DNA from: Protofrankia sp963555925
GTDB taxonomy: Bacteria > Actinomycetota > Actinomycetes > Frankiales > Frankiaceae
NCBI GenBank assembly: GCA_963555925.1
Contig: CAUVXJ010000089.1
Coordinates: 1 to 64,000, forward strand
Length of the DNA stretch: 64,000 nt
Direction of reading: 5' to 3'
How positions within the stretch are numbered: position 1 is the first letter of the stretch; each line of letters opens with the position of its first letter. The notes beneath the pieces were generated by a model. It was not told the origin of the DNA and did not search any database. It saw only the letters and a program-made list of their open reading frames with translations. The translations under genes and the position numbers were made by a program. Below, piece by piece: positions 52,696-61,623 of this stretch.

Positions 52696-54831
52696 TCATC
52701 CTCGCTCATCACGGCGTCCTGGCAGCAGATCCGCATAGGGACCGAACTCGTCGGGGAGGCAGAGGCGGCCGAGTTTGCGGTACTCCAGGCTGATCGCGGT
52801 CACCAGGTCGCGCATGTACACGAGCCGGCCGTTCGCCGCGCCGAGGTAGGCCGCGGTCACGACCGCGTTGCGGATGTCCCCGCCGGCCAGCGTGAACGCC
52901 TGTCCGCAGAAATCCAGGTCGACGTCGTCGGCCAGCGGGACGCAGCGCAGCATCCGCCGCCACAGTTCGCGGCGCTCGGCATCCTCCGGCCGAGTGAACT
53001 CGACGACCACGGACAGCCGTCGCCGGAACGCCTCGTCCAGGTTGGCTGCCAGGTTCGTGGCCAGGATGGCCGTTCCGTCGAAGGATTCCATCCGCTGCAG
53101 CAGGTAGGCGACCTCGACATTGGCATAGCGGTCCCGGGCGTCGGATACTTCCGAGCGCTTGCCGAACAGGGCGTCGGCCTCGTCGAAGAACAACACGGCG
53201 TTGAGCCCCTCGGCACCGACGAAGATCCGTTCCAGGTTCTTCTCGGTCTCCCCGATGTACTTGTCGACGACCACAGACAGGTCGATGACGTACAGATCGA
53301 CGCCCAGCGAGCCGGCGACGACCTCGGCCGCCATGGTCTTGCCGGTGCCGGACTCCCCGGCGAACAGCGAGGTCACGCCCTCCCCACGGCCGCCACCACG
53401 GCGCAGACCCCAGTCGTCGAGCACGGTGCCACGATGGGCGGACCGGCCGGCGAGGTGACGCAACGCGACGCCCGTCCGCGCGGGCAACACGAGATCATCC
53501 CAGGTCACCGACGGCTGTACCCGGCGCGCGAGCCGTTCCAGGCCGGTGGCGTTCTGCGCCCGGGCTGCGGCGGCGAGATGCTCGGCTCTGATGTCAATGC
53601 TGATCTCACAGCCGTCCGTGGCGGCCAGGGCGCGGGCACCGGCGACCGTGCGACGTACCTGCCGGGGGGTGAGGCGGAACGCGACCAGCTCGCAGGCCGG
53701 GGTTGACCCGCCCAGTTCGGCCGACCACAGCGCGGCCTGTTCGGCGGCGGCCAGCGGCTCGATATCGCAGACGAGGGGTGCGGGGCCGGGCGTTTCCGGT
53801 TCCCACCCGCCGCGTCCGAACAGCACGATCTGCGGCGACGCCTGTGACGTGACCAGGTCGGACGTGCCGTGAACGGACGTGACCAGGCCGGCCACCGCGG
53901 CGGCGGACTGGGCGTCGACGGGTCCGGCGACCAGCACGGCGCCGCGCAACCGAGCCTCCCGAACCGCCTCTACCACCACTACCGGCGGGTCCGATCCGTC
54001 GGTAGTGGTGGTAGAGGCGACGCCGAGCTGGGCGGCAAGCACCGTCAGCCCCGCCTGACGGCAGGCCGAGGCGGCGACCGTGAGCGCGTCGGCTCCCGGA
54101 AGCTGGCGCAGGTAGGTCAGGGACACCCCGGCGGTGAGCGCGCGGGCCAGGCGGTCGACGACGTCACCGCCCACATCCGGTGGATCGACGAGCACAGCGC
54201 CGAGCCCGGGCTCGGGCCCGTCGTCACCCAGCAGAAACGCCGCCACCCGGTCTGGCACCCGCAACGACCGGGTCAGAAACGGACGGTCGGCGTCCTCGAC
54301 GACGAGCAGCCCGGCGGCCACCAGCGCTCCGTTCGGCCCGCAGCGCGCCCGCGCGGCGGCGTCCAGCGGCGAGCGCCCACCCAACTCCAGGGCCAGACCC
54401 GGGCTGGCCCGCCGCCGGCTCACGTCGTCGTGCAGGTAGCCGTAGAGCTTCTCGAACCGGGGGTCGAGATCCGGAGCGAGGGCAATCAACAGGATGTCAA
54501 CGTCCAGACTGGTCAGCCCACATCGGCGGGCAAGCGTCGGCAGCCGCAGTTCCTCCCCTTCGGCCGTCACTTCGGCCGTACCGCACGCCAGCCGGTCCGC
54601 GCGCGCGCCGTCGGCGTCCGCCGGCGACATCCCCTCGTTGGACGACGCTCGTAGCCGTCTCGGATATCCGGCATCGAGCAGGCGGTCGGCATGCTCGTCG
54701 CTCAGGTAAAGACCACGAAACGCATCGTCCGGTTCGGGGTCGACCGCGCGGCGAGCCGCGACCGCGGCGCGCACCCGCTCCTCGATCACGGCCAGCCGTC
54801 CGATCAGATCAGCCAGGGATGGGGATGGCAC
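52696..54831 (-). CDS. eCIS AAA+ ATPase (Afp15-like)
   Basis: A 711-aa AAA+ ATPase of the eCIS core set. The long N-terminal half resembles the winged-helix/ATPase-like region of this family (LTSLDVDILLIALAPDLDPR). The C-terminal AAA domain has Walker A in LFAGESGTGKTMAAEV, Walker B AVLFFDEADALFGKRSEV and sensor 1 AILATNLAANLDEAFRRR. In Afp and PVC it is needed for assembly. It follows DUF4255 by 3 nt on the minus strand. Elsewhere it adjoins the sheath and tube genes; here about 8 kb lies between. Confidence 0.92.
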   Translation of the reverse strand: MPSPSLADLIGRLAVIEERVRAAVAARRAVDPEPDDAFRGLYLSDEHADRLLDAGYPRRLRASSNEGMSPADADGARADRLACGTAEVTAEGEELRLPTLARRCGLTSLDVDILLIALAPDLDPRFEKLYGYLHDDVSRRRASPGLALELGGRSPLDAAARARCGPNGALVAAGLLVVEDADRPFLTRSLRVPDRVAAFLLGDDGPEPGLGAVLVDPPDVGGDVVDRLARALTAGVSLTYLRQLPGADALTVAASACRQAGLTVLAAQLGVASTTTTDGSDPPVVVVEAVREARLRGAVLVAGPVDAQSAAAVAGLVTSVHGTSDLVTSQASPQIVLFGRGGWEPETPGPAPLVCDIEPLAAAEQAALWSAELGGSTPACELVAFRLTPRQVRRTVAGARALAATDGCEISIDIRAEHLAAAARAQNATGLERLARRVQPSVTWDDLVLPARTGVALRHLAGRSAHRGTVLDDWGLRRGGGRGEGVTSLFAGESGTGKTMAAEVVAGSLGVDLYVIDLSVVVDKYIGETEKNLERIFVGAEGLNAVLFFDEADALFGKRSEVSDARDRYANVEVAYLLQRMESFDGTAILATNLAANLDEAFRRRLSVVVEFTRPEDAERRELWRRMLRCVPLADDVDLDFCGQAFTLAGGDIRNAVVTAAYLGAANGRLVYMRDLVTAISLEYRKLGRLCLPDEFGPYADLLPGRRDERG

Positions 54832-54834
54832 CGC

Positions 54835-55524
54835 CTACAGCTCCGCGATCCGAGCGGCTCTGACGTTACCCGCGCCGGGCGAACGGACGCCCGCCGGCCG
54901 AGCCCCGTCCGGATCGGCCGCGTCGGGTGCCCGTTGCGTACGCGGATCCACCGGGGAGCGGCGGACGTCCAGGAACGGCTCCTCCAACACCGGCGGGCCG
55001 ATTGCGACCACCCGGGCCGGGTCGAACGGAGCCACCACCACCAGATCGAGGGATGGCTTCAGCTCGCCGCCGAGGGCGTTCCACACGTCGGCGATGCCCC
55101 GGTCTGCGCTGGGCGGCAGGGCAAGCTGCAACAGTACGGGCAGCGGCTGGCCGGACAGCTGGCCGCGCAGATGGCCGGTGGGTACCCGGTCGTGGCGCAG
55201 CAGCGCGCCCAGCAGCTGGGACAGCAGCCGATGTTCGTCCTCGGGACGCCGGGTCCACGCGGTGAGCAGGTAGGACAGCCGGAACCGCCGTGGCGGCGGC
55301 CGGCGGGCGACAACACGCCCCTCGGTGTTGCGGACCGGCTCGGCCGCGATCTCCCGGCGTCCGACGTCCTCACGGATGTCGTAGAGGAAGACGTCCACGC
55401 ACGGGCCGTTGAGGCGGCTCGCCCAGTCCCGGGTCGGGGCGTCGAAGACCACCTCGGCCTCGCCTCCGGGCAGGGCCTCCGCGGTCAGCAACGCGGCCAG
55501 TGTCGCGTCAACGTCATGGATCAT
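54835..55524 (-). CDS. eCIS DUF4255 tail terminator (Afp16-like)
   Basis: A 229-aa DUF4255 protein, the cap that ends tube and sheath growth in Afp-type particles. The opening IHDVDATLAALLTAEALPGG, VDVFLYDIREDVGRRE and RRFRLSYLLTAWT are the family motifs; the last 45 residues are a disordered tail. Its stop is 3 nt before the AAA ATPase start. It is divergent from the cell-wall hydrolase, with about 140 nt between the starts. Confidence 0.9.
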   Translation of the reverse strand: MIHDVDATLAALLTAEALPGGEAEVVFDAPTRDWASRLNGPCVDVFLYDIREDVGRREIAAEPVRNTEGRVVARRPPPRRFRLSYLLTAWTRRPEDEHRLLSQLLGALLRHDRVPTGHLRGQLSGQPLPVLLQLALPPSADRGIADVWNALGGELKPSLDLVVVAPFDPARVVAIGPPVLEEPFLDVRRSPVDPRTQRAPDAADPDGARPAGVRSPGAGNVRAARIAEL

Positions 55525-55667
55525 CTCCCCTACGGTCTCTCACCACACGGATGAGAACAAGGAGCCAACCGCGCCCTCCGGCTGCCTCATCGGGCACCCG
55601 TGCCGGCACGGATTGCCGGTCCGCCAGGCTGTTCCGCAATCGTCACCGCGCGCGTACCGTCGATGCT

Positions 55668-57230
55668 GTGGCGATCTACAGTCCGACGCAGATCTACGGC
55701 TTCGCCCGGGGCGCGGGGTTTTCCCCTGATCAGGCGACGACGATGACCGCCGTCGCGTTGGCGGAGTCCGGCGGCAACAGCAATTCCCACAACTCCCGCG
55801 GTGAAGACTCCCGCGGGCTGTGGCAGATCAACCTCAACGCCCATCCACAGTGGCGGGACCGCGACCTGTACGACCCGAAGGTCAACGCCCAACTCGCCTA
55901 TGAGGTGTCGCGGCAGGGCCGGGACGTCTCACCCTGGACGTCGACCCACCACGGCGCGGACGCCGGATACCTCGACTTCAAGACGGACGCCCGGCATGCG
56001 GCGATCGAAGCGGGCGACGGTTCCAGCCTGGGCGCCTGGACGGGAACCCAAGGTTACGGCCACCCGCTCGCCGCCGGCGACGGTCCCGGTGTCACGCACG
56101 GACCCGGTGTCACGCATGGACCCGCGGATGCCGGCGGCCATGCGCATGTGAGCGGCGAGACCACCGCGGGCTCCGACGCGACCCGGCGGTTTCTGGACGC
56201 GGCGCTCCGGCAGTCCGGCGACCACTACGTCTTCGGCGCCGAGGCGAACCTCAACGACCCCGACCCGACCACTTTCGACTGCTCCGAGCTGACGCAGTGG
56301 GCTGCTCACCAGGCCGGCCACGACATCCCGGACGGCGCGTGGGCGCAGTATTCACGCCTGCGCGGCGAGGGCATGGAGATCTCCGTCGAGCAGGCTCTGC
56401 ATACCCCCGGCGCATTGCTGTTCCAGTTCTCCGACGACGCGGGCCACGGCAACGGGGAACCGGCCAAGGCCCATGTCGCGATCAGTCTGGGAGACGGTCG
56501 CACCATTGAGGCGCGCAACCCCCGGGACGGCGTCGGGGTGTTCAACGACGCCGGACGCTGGATGACCCGCGCGGCGCTGATACCCGGCATCTCCGCAGCG
56601 CCGGGCAGCGACACACCGTCCAGACTCGACGCGGCAGGCTCAGTGGCGGCGGCCGACGGGACCGACACCGATGCCGACGGCCTCACCGATGCTCTCGAAC
56701 GGCAGCTCGGGGCGGACCCCACCCGGGCCGACTCCGACGATGACGGTCTGTCAGACGCCTACGAGCTCCTGCACCTGCACACCAACCCGTTGGCCGCGGA
56801 CACCGACGCCGACGGGATACCGGATTCCATCGAGCTGGCGCTGGGAACAAACCCGAATGATCCGGACACGGCCCATACCGGCCGGCTCGACGGCCCGATC
56901 GGCGCCGCTTCCACAACCGATCGTGACGCAGACAGTGACGCCGACGGCCTCACCGATGCCCTGGAACGCATCCTCGGCAGTTCACTCACAAATGCAGACA
57001 CTGACGGTGACGGGGTGACCGATGGGGCGGAGTACCACGCGCACCTCAACCTCCTCGACCCGTCCGATGTGCACGGTCTGCTCGCCGGACCGGGCACGTC
57101 GGGTGTTGGCGCGCTGTCGAGCGGTCACGTGGGTGCCCATCCCGACGACAGCCATTCGGGCGGTCACCTGACTACGGGCACCGGGGCGGACCTCGCCGAC
57201 GATGGCGGCTCACACCTGCCGGCCCTGTAA
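55668..57230 (+). CDS. Cell-wall hydrolase: SLT, NlpC/P60 and Ca-binding repeats
   Basis: A protein of about 520 aa with three parts. Residues 1-130 are lysozyme-like (SLT): MTAVALAESGGNSNSHNS with the catalytic Glu, then RGLWQINLNAH. Residues about 175-310 are NlpC/P60-like: Cys in TTFDCSELTQWAAHQAG and His in AKAHVAISLGDG. Residues 330-460 hold thrombospondin type 3-like calcium repeats (DTDADGLTDALERQLG and similar, five or more). No signal peptide is present, so export by Sec or Tat is unlikely. Next to DUF4255, it is a good candidate for eCIS payload or particle-borne lysin. GTG 55668 is chosen because the SLT domain starts there; no clear ribosome site. Confidence 0.8.
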   Translation: MAIYSPTQIYGFARGAGFSPDQATTMTAVALAESGGNSNSHNSRGEDSRGLWQINLNAHPQWRDRDLYDPKVNAQLAYEVSRQGRDVSPWTSTHHGADAGYLDFKTDARHAAIEAGDGSSLGAWTGTQGYGHPLAAGDGPGVTHGPGVTHGPADAGGHAHVSGETTAGSDATRRFLDAALRQSGDHYVFGAEANLNDPDPTTFDCSELTQWAAHQAGHDIPDGAWAQYSRLRGEGMEISVEQALHTPGALLFQFSDDAGHGNGEPAKAHVAISLGDGRTIEARNPRDGVGVFNDAGRWMTRAALIPGISAAPGSDTPSRLDAAGSVAAADGTDTDADGLTDALERQLGADPTRADSDDDGLSDAYELLHLHTNPLAADTDADGIPDSIELALGTNPNDPDTAHTGRLDGPIGAASTTDRDADSDADGLTDALERILGSSLTNADTDGDGVTDGAEYHAHLNLLDPSDVHGLLAGPGTSGVGALSSGHVGAHPDDSHSGGHLTTGTGADLADDGGSHLPAL

Positions 57231-57926
57231 TTAGAGCAGACCCTGGCGTAGCGCGTAGGCGACCGCGTGGGACCGGTTACGCAGGCCGTATCGGCGGGTG
57301 ACATCCTGAAGGACGTTCTTGACGGTGCGTTCGGAGTAGCAGAGCTGCCGACCGATCTCGCGGGTGTCGCACCCCTCGCTGACCAACCGGAGCACGTCGC
57401 GCTCCCGTTCGGAGATGCCCGACAGGGTGAGACCACGTGGCGTGAGCACCTGGCACTGGACCTGGCGCACCTGGCTGAGCAGCCCGCCGAGGAGGTCGGG
57501 CGGCAGGAAACCCTCGCCACTGGCCGCCCCGCGAATCGCGGCCAGCACCTGATCCGGAGTGGCGCCGGCGCGCCGGATCAGCCCCGTGACACCTGCCTCC
57601 ACCGCGGCCGTCACATCGGCGGAATCCAGGTCGGTCACGATGAGTACCACCGGCGTTCCTGCCTGATACAGACCGCGGATGAGGTCGACCGTCCGCTTGT
57701 CAACGGTGTCGACGCTGACCAGCGCGACATCGACCAGCGGGACATCGACCGGCGCGACGTCGACCGGCGTGTCCCCGCCGCGGGACGTCGGCAGGCGGGC
57801 GGCGGTGCCCGGGTCCGGGCCCGCGTCAACGAGATCGACATCCGGACAGCCCGCAAGCTGCGCAGCAAGACCAGCCCGGGTGATCGGGTCGCTGGCATGG
57901 AGCAGGACGTGTATCAGTCGGCTCAT
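57231..57926 (-). CDS. LuxR-type regulator with degenerate receiver
   Basis: A 231-aa regulator. The C-terminal LuxR helix-turn-helix is clear (LSGISERERDVLRLVSEGCD then TREIGRQLCYSERTVKNVLQ). The N-terminal receiver-like domain is unusual: the acidic pocket is poor, the phospho-acceptor region is a short repetitive VDV stretch (VDVAPVDVPLVDVALVSVD), and the normal Lys is replaced (GVTGLIRRAG). Phosphorylation control is therefore doubtful. ATG 57926 follows AGGGGGA. It abuts the hydrolase gene tail-to-tail and has no partner kinase nearby. A role in eCIS control is inferred from position. Confidence 0.8.
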   Translation of the reverse strand: MSRLIHVLLHASDPITRAGLAAQLAGCPDVDLVDAGPDPGTAARLPTSRGGDTPVDVAPVDVPLVDVALVSVDTVDKRTVDLIRGLYQAGTPVVLIVTDLDSADVTAAVEAGVTGLIRRAGATPDQVLAAIRGAASGEGFLPPDLLGGLLSQVRQVQCQVLTPRGLTLSGISERERDVLRLVSEGCDTREIGRQLCYSERTVKNVLQDVTRRYGLRNRSHAVAYALRQGLL

Positions 57927-58106
57927 GGCTATCCCCCTGATGCTTCGCGTGACCGGCAGGACCAGGTATCTCACATCGCTCTCAAGAAAAACTCATTGCG
58001 CGAAGGCGCACTCAAGTTGTACTCAATCGGCACTCAAGACTGACTCAAGATGCAGGTCAGGCGTGGCTCGCACGTACCGAACGGAGATCTATGAGATGAC
58101 AGTAGG

Positions 58107-59867
58107 GTGTCTGTGAGTACCGTCGCAGCCGACCCCCCGCAGGCGTCGTTGCTGGACGCGGTCATTCGCGAGGCCGGCCGGCACCGGCGCGCCGACCTAC
58201 AGGCACGGCTGGCCCGGGAACGCACGCGGCTGACCGCGACGTCCTGCCAGGTGGTGGTGGTCGGTGAGTTCAAGAAGGGAAAGAGCTCGCTGGTCAATGC
58301 GCTGCTGAACCTGCAGGTCTGCGCGGTCGACCCGATCGGGGCGACCATGGTGCCCACAATGATCCAGTACGCGCCCACCCGCACGGAAACCGTGATCGAC
58401 CAGTCGGCCGGTTGCGGCGTGGAGATCGGCGTCCCGCATGAACTTCTGGCGTCCGGACTGATAATCGTCGACACGCCCGGGGTGAACGGCGGCCTCACCG
58501 ACGCTCGCGCCGCCGCGACCCTGCGGGCCGCATCCGATGCCGACGCGGTCGTGTTCGTCTCGGACGCCAGCCAGGAGTACACCGCGCCGGAGCTGGAATT
58601 CCTGCGCGGGGCGGCACAGCACTGCCCGGTCGTCGTCTGCGCCCTGACCAAGATTGACTTCTACCCCGAATGGCGACGCATTCTCGACCTCGACCGCGGG
58701 CATCTGCACCGGGCCGGGATCGAGGCACCGGTATTTCCGCTCTCCGCGCCGCTGCGCGACCACGGCCTGCGCGCCGATCTGCCTGACGTCGACGCAGAAT
58801 CGGGCTATCCGGCCTTCGCCGGCCACATCCGCTCCGAGCTCGTCGAGCAGTGTCGGGCGCGGGCGCGGCGTGACGCGGATGAGGCAGCGCGCGACGCTCT
58901 CGCCCAGATCATGGCTGAGTTGGTGGTGGAACGGGCCGCGCGTGCCGATCCGGCCGTCAGGAATACACTGCGGCTCCGGCTGGAGACCGCCGAAGCACGC
59001 GCCCACACGATGACCACGGCGGCGGCGAGGTGGCAGCGGATTCTCCGGGACGGCAACACCCACCTGGAACGACGGGTGGACGACGACCTCAATCAGCGGC
59101 TGCAGGCCGTCACCGGCGAGTTCAGGAAACGCGTGGCGACCAGTGATGACCTGGTGCAAGGATGGGACGAACTGCGGGCCTGGCTGTGCGAACAGGCCAA
59201 CCGCGAGCTCATGGCGCACCGGACGATGCTGAGAACAGAAGCTGACGCGCTGGCCGAGCAGGTTGCCGGCGTCTTCCAGACCGACGAGACGGCCACCAGT
59301 GCCCTGCCCGCGATCCCCGCGATGGCGTCCCTGGCAGCGCTGGCCTCGCTGGCCTCGGGACGGCCGGCGGCTGAGGGCGCAGACCCTCAATTCCGCACCG
59401 ACGGGCGCGGGGCGCGCTGGACTCATGCCCTGCGCAGCGGCGCGATCGGCATGATGCCCATCCACCTGCTCGCAGCATTCGGGACTCTCGCCGGGCTCTC
59501 GCTCGCCCCGATCGTGGCACCGGTCGGCGGGGCGGTCATGTTCGTGGTCGCGAAGCGTACGCTGCGTACGTCCCGGGAGAATCAGCTTTCAGCCCATCGG
59601 GCAGAGGCGAAACGCGCGGGGGAAGACTACCTCCAGAAAGCCTGGCAGGCGGCGCACACGGACTCACGGCGCGCCCAGCAGGACATCTACCACCAGTTGG
59701 GGAACGTCTTCACCGAACGTGCGGCCGAGCTCAAGACATCGGCCGGACGCAACCTCGAATCGGCTGCCCTTGAGATCAAGGCAACCGACGTCCGAAGCCA
59801 ACGGCGACTCGCCGAGCTCAACGTGGAGATCAACCGCCTGGAGCTCCTGGCAGGGCAGCACCGGTGA
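58107..59867 (+). CDS. Bacterial dynamin-like GTPase, first of a pair
   Basis: A 586-aa dynamin-like protein. The GTPase domain has the P-loop VVVGEFKKGKSSLVNALL, G2 Thr in IGATMVPT, G3 LIIVDTPGVNGG and G4 ALTKIDFYP. A long helical stalk follows (about residues 235-400), then a hydrophobic hairpin near residues 445-490 (AIGMMPIHLLAAFGTLAGLS) that could insert in membranes, and a helical tail. Bacterial dynamins come in adjacent pairs that act together on membranes in fission, repair or phage defence. The next gene overlaps by 4 nt (GTGA). Start: GTG 58107; GTG 58113 fits the ribosome site slightly better. Confidence 0.85.
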   Translation: MSVSTVAADPPQASLLDAVIREAGRHRRADLQARLARERTRLTATSCQVVVVGEFKKGKSSLVNALLNLQVCAVDPIGATMVPTMIQYAPTRTETVIDQSAGCGVEIGVPHELLASGLIIVDTPGVNGGLTDARAAATLRAASDADAVVFVSDASQEYTAPELEFLRGAAQHCPVVVCALTKIDFYPEWRRILDLDRGHLHRAGIEAPVFPLSAPLRDHGLRADLPDVDAESGYPAFAGHIRSELVEQCRARARRDADEAARDALAQIMAELVVERAARADPAVRNTLRLRLETAEARAHTMTTAAARWQRILRDGNTHLERRVDDDLNQRLQAVTGEFRKRVATSDDLVQGWDELRAWLCEQANRELMAHRTMLRTEADALAEQVAGVFQTDETATSALPAIPAMASLAALASLASGRPAAEGADPQFRTDGRGARWTHALRSGAIGMMPIHLLAAFGTLAGLSLAPIVAPVGGAVMFVVAKRTLRTSRENQLSAHRAEAKRAGEDYLQKAWQAAHTDSRRAQQDIYHQLGNVFTERAAELKTSAGRNLESAALEIKATDVRSQRRLAELNVEINRLELLAGQHR

Positions 59868-61447
59868 CCCTGCGCTCGGATGTCCAGGCGCTGTTGACCG
59901 ACGCCGCCGAGGCGTACCGGGGCAGTCCGGCCGAAGCCCTCTTGCGCCGAGAGCTGCGTTGGCTGGACGGTCCGTTACGGGTCGCCATCGCAGGCCGGGT
60001 CAAGGCGGGGAAGTCCACCCTGCTCAACGCACTGGTCGGCGATCAGATCGCGGCGACGGACGCCGGCGAGTGCACCCGGGTGGTGACCTGGTACCGCTAT
60101 GGTCCGCGCCACGCGGCCCGGGCGGACCTGCGGCCTGAAGGCCGGCCGGGCGTCAGCGGTGCCGCCACCACGGTGGAGATCGGGCTGCTCCGAGGGCCGG
60201 GCGGCGCCCGGATCGACCTGGGGCCGTACGCCGCCGAGGACGTCGAACGGCTGCGGGTGGAGCTGCCGAGCGAGCAACTGCGCCGCCTCACGCTCATCGA
60301 CACCCCGGGTATCGCATCGCTGTCAACTGAGGTGTCACGCCGAAGCCACGCATTTCTGCTGCCAGCCGGCGAGCCGTCGGGCGGCGAGGCAGGCGAGGCA
60401 GGCGAGGCAGGCGAGGCAGGCGAGGACGCCGGATACCACGGCGGGGCGGACGCCGTGATCTACCTGATGCGGCATCTGCACGCCGCCGACGTGAGCTTCC
60501 TGGAGTCCTTCCGCCAGACCGGACTGCGCGACACCGCCCCGGCGCACGCGATCGGCGTGTTGTCCCGGGCCGACGAGATAGCGCCTGGCAACGCCGAATC
60601 GATCGACCTCGCGCATCGGGTCACCACGGGCATGGGCCGCGACCCCCGGGTTCGGGCACTGGTGCAGACGGTCGTGCCGGTGGCGGGTCTGCTCGCCCAG
60701 TGCGGCACGTGGCTCGGTGACCGCGAGTTCGCGGCCCTGGCGTCCGTCGCCGGCCAGCCGACGGTGGACGGTGTCCCCCTCCTGCTGTCGGTGGACCGCT
60801 TCCGCGCGCCGAACCCGCGGATCGAGGCGACCCTCGATGATCGCTCCATGCTGCTGGACCGGCTCGGGCTCGCCGGGGTCCAGATCGCCGTGGCGCTGAT
60901 CTGGCCGGGGCTGGTCACCGACGCGACCGGGCTGGTCACCGAGCTTGAGCACCGCAGCGGTCTGCCCGAACTGCGGGCACTGCTGGAGCGTCAGTTCACC
61001 GACCGGGCCGACGTCCTCAAGGCCCAGACCGCGCTGCGCCGCCTGGACGCCGTGCTCGACGCCCGCCCGATCCCGTCGGCAGACACATTACGGACCCGCC
61101 GGGAACGCCTGGAGGCGGGCGCACACGCACTGGCCGAACTGAAGCTGTTCGGTGATCTGCGTCTGGGCGAGGTCGACGTGGACGACGAGCAGCGGGAGGC
61201 GATGGAGCTGCTGCTGGGCGCTGCGGGCAGCGAGGTGACCGCCCGGCTCGGTCTGCCACCGGACACCCCCGCCGACGACATCCGAGCCGCGTTGCTCACC
61301 ACGCTCGACCGCTACCGCCGGCTCAGCGAGAACCGGCTCGCGGCCCGCCCGATGCGCCGCGCCGCCGCGACGCTGCGCCGCACCTGCGAAGGCATGCTCA
61401 CCGGGGATGGCATCGCACGACCGGCCGACCGGCGGACTTCACCGTAA
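59864..61447 (+). CDS. Bacterial dynamin-like GTPase, second of a pair
   Basis: A 527-aa partner of the preceding gene, coupled by a GTGA overlap. P-loop in VAIAGRVKAGKSTLLNALVG, Thr in DAGECTRVVTW, G3 LTLIDTPGIASL and a G4-like VLSRADEIAPG. It has no obvious hydrophobic hairpin, so the upstream protein is the probable membrane-anchored subunit. An EAG repeat (DNA about 60386-60424) lies in the G3-G4 loop. Such pairs are conserved in sporulating actinobacteria. The following FHA-ABC gene, 176 nt away, may be co-expressed. Confidence 0.85.
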   Translation: MTLRSDVQALLTDAAEAYRGSPAEALLRRELRWLDGPLRVAIAGRVKAGKSTLLNALVGDQIAATDAGECTRVVTWYRYGPRHAARADLRPEGRPGVSGAATTVEIGLLRGPGGARIDLGPYAAEDVERLRVELPSEQLRRLTLIDTPGIASLSTEVSRRSHAFLLPAGEPSGGEAGEAGEAGEAGEDAGYHGGADAVIYLMRHLHAADVSFLESFRQTGLRDTAPAHAIGVLSRADEIAPGNAESIDLAHRVTTGMGRDPRVRALVQTVVPVAGLLAQCGTWLGDREFAALASVAGQPTVDGVPLLLSVDRFRAPNPRIEATLDDRSMLLDRLGLAGVQIAVALIWPGLVTDATGLVTELEHRSGLPELRALLERQFTDRADVLKAQTALRRLDAVLDARPIPSADTLRTRRERLEAGAHALAELKLFGDLRLGEVDVDDEQREAMELLLGAAGSEVTARLGLPPDTPADDIRAALLTTLDRYRRLSENRLAARPMRRAAATLRRTCEGMLTGDGIARPADRRTSP

Positions 61448-61623
61448 CGGATAGACGGCCTGCTGCGCTGTGCCATGCTGGACACCGCGCGAATCTCGTC
61501 GATCAGCCGTATTTCGGTCATACGGGTAGAATCATAATAGCCATATCAGGTAGTGGGCATCTGGCCCGGACGGTGCGGACACGCCCGCACGGAGTCGCGG
61601 CGCACGGTCGAAGGGGGAACAGC

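Noticed and set aside
60386..60424. A GAGGCAGGC repeat considered as a mobile or regulatory repeat
   Set aside because: It is in frame in the second dynamin gene and encodes a short Glu-Ala-Gly loop.
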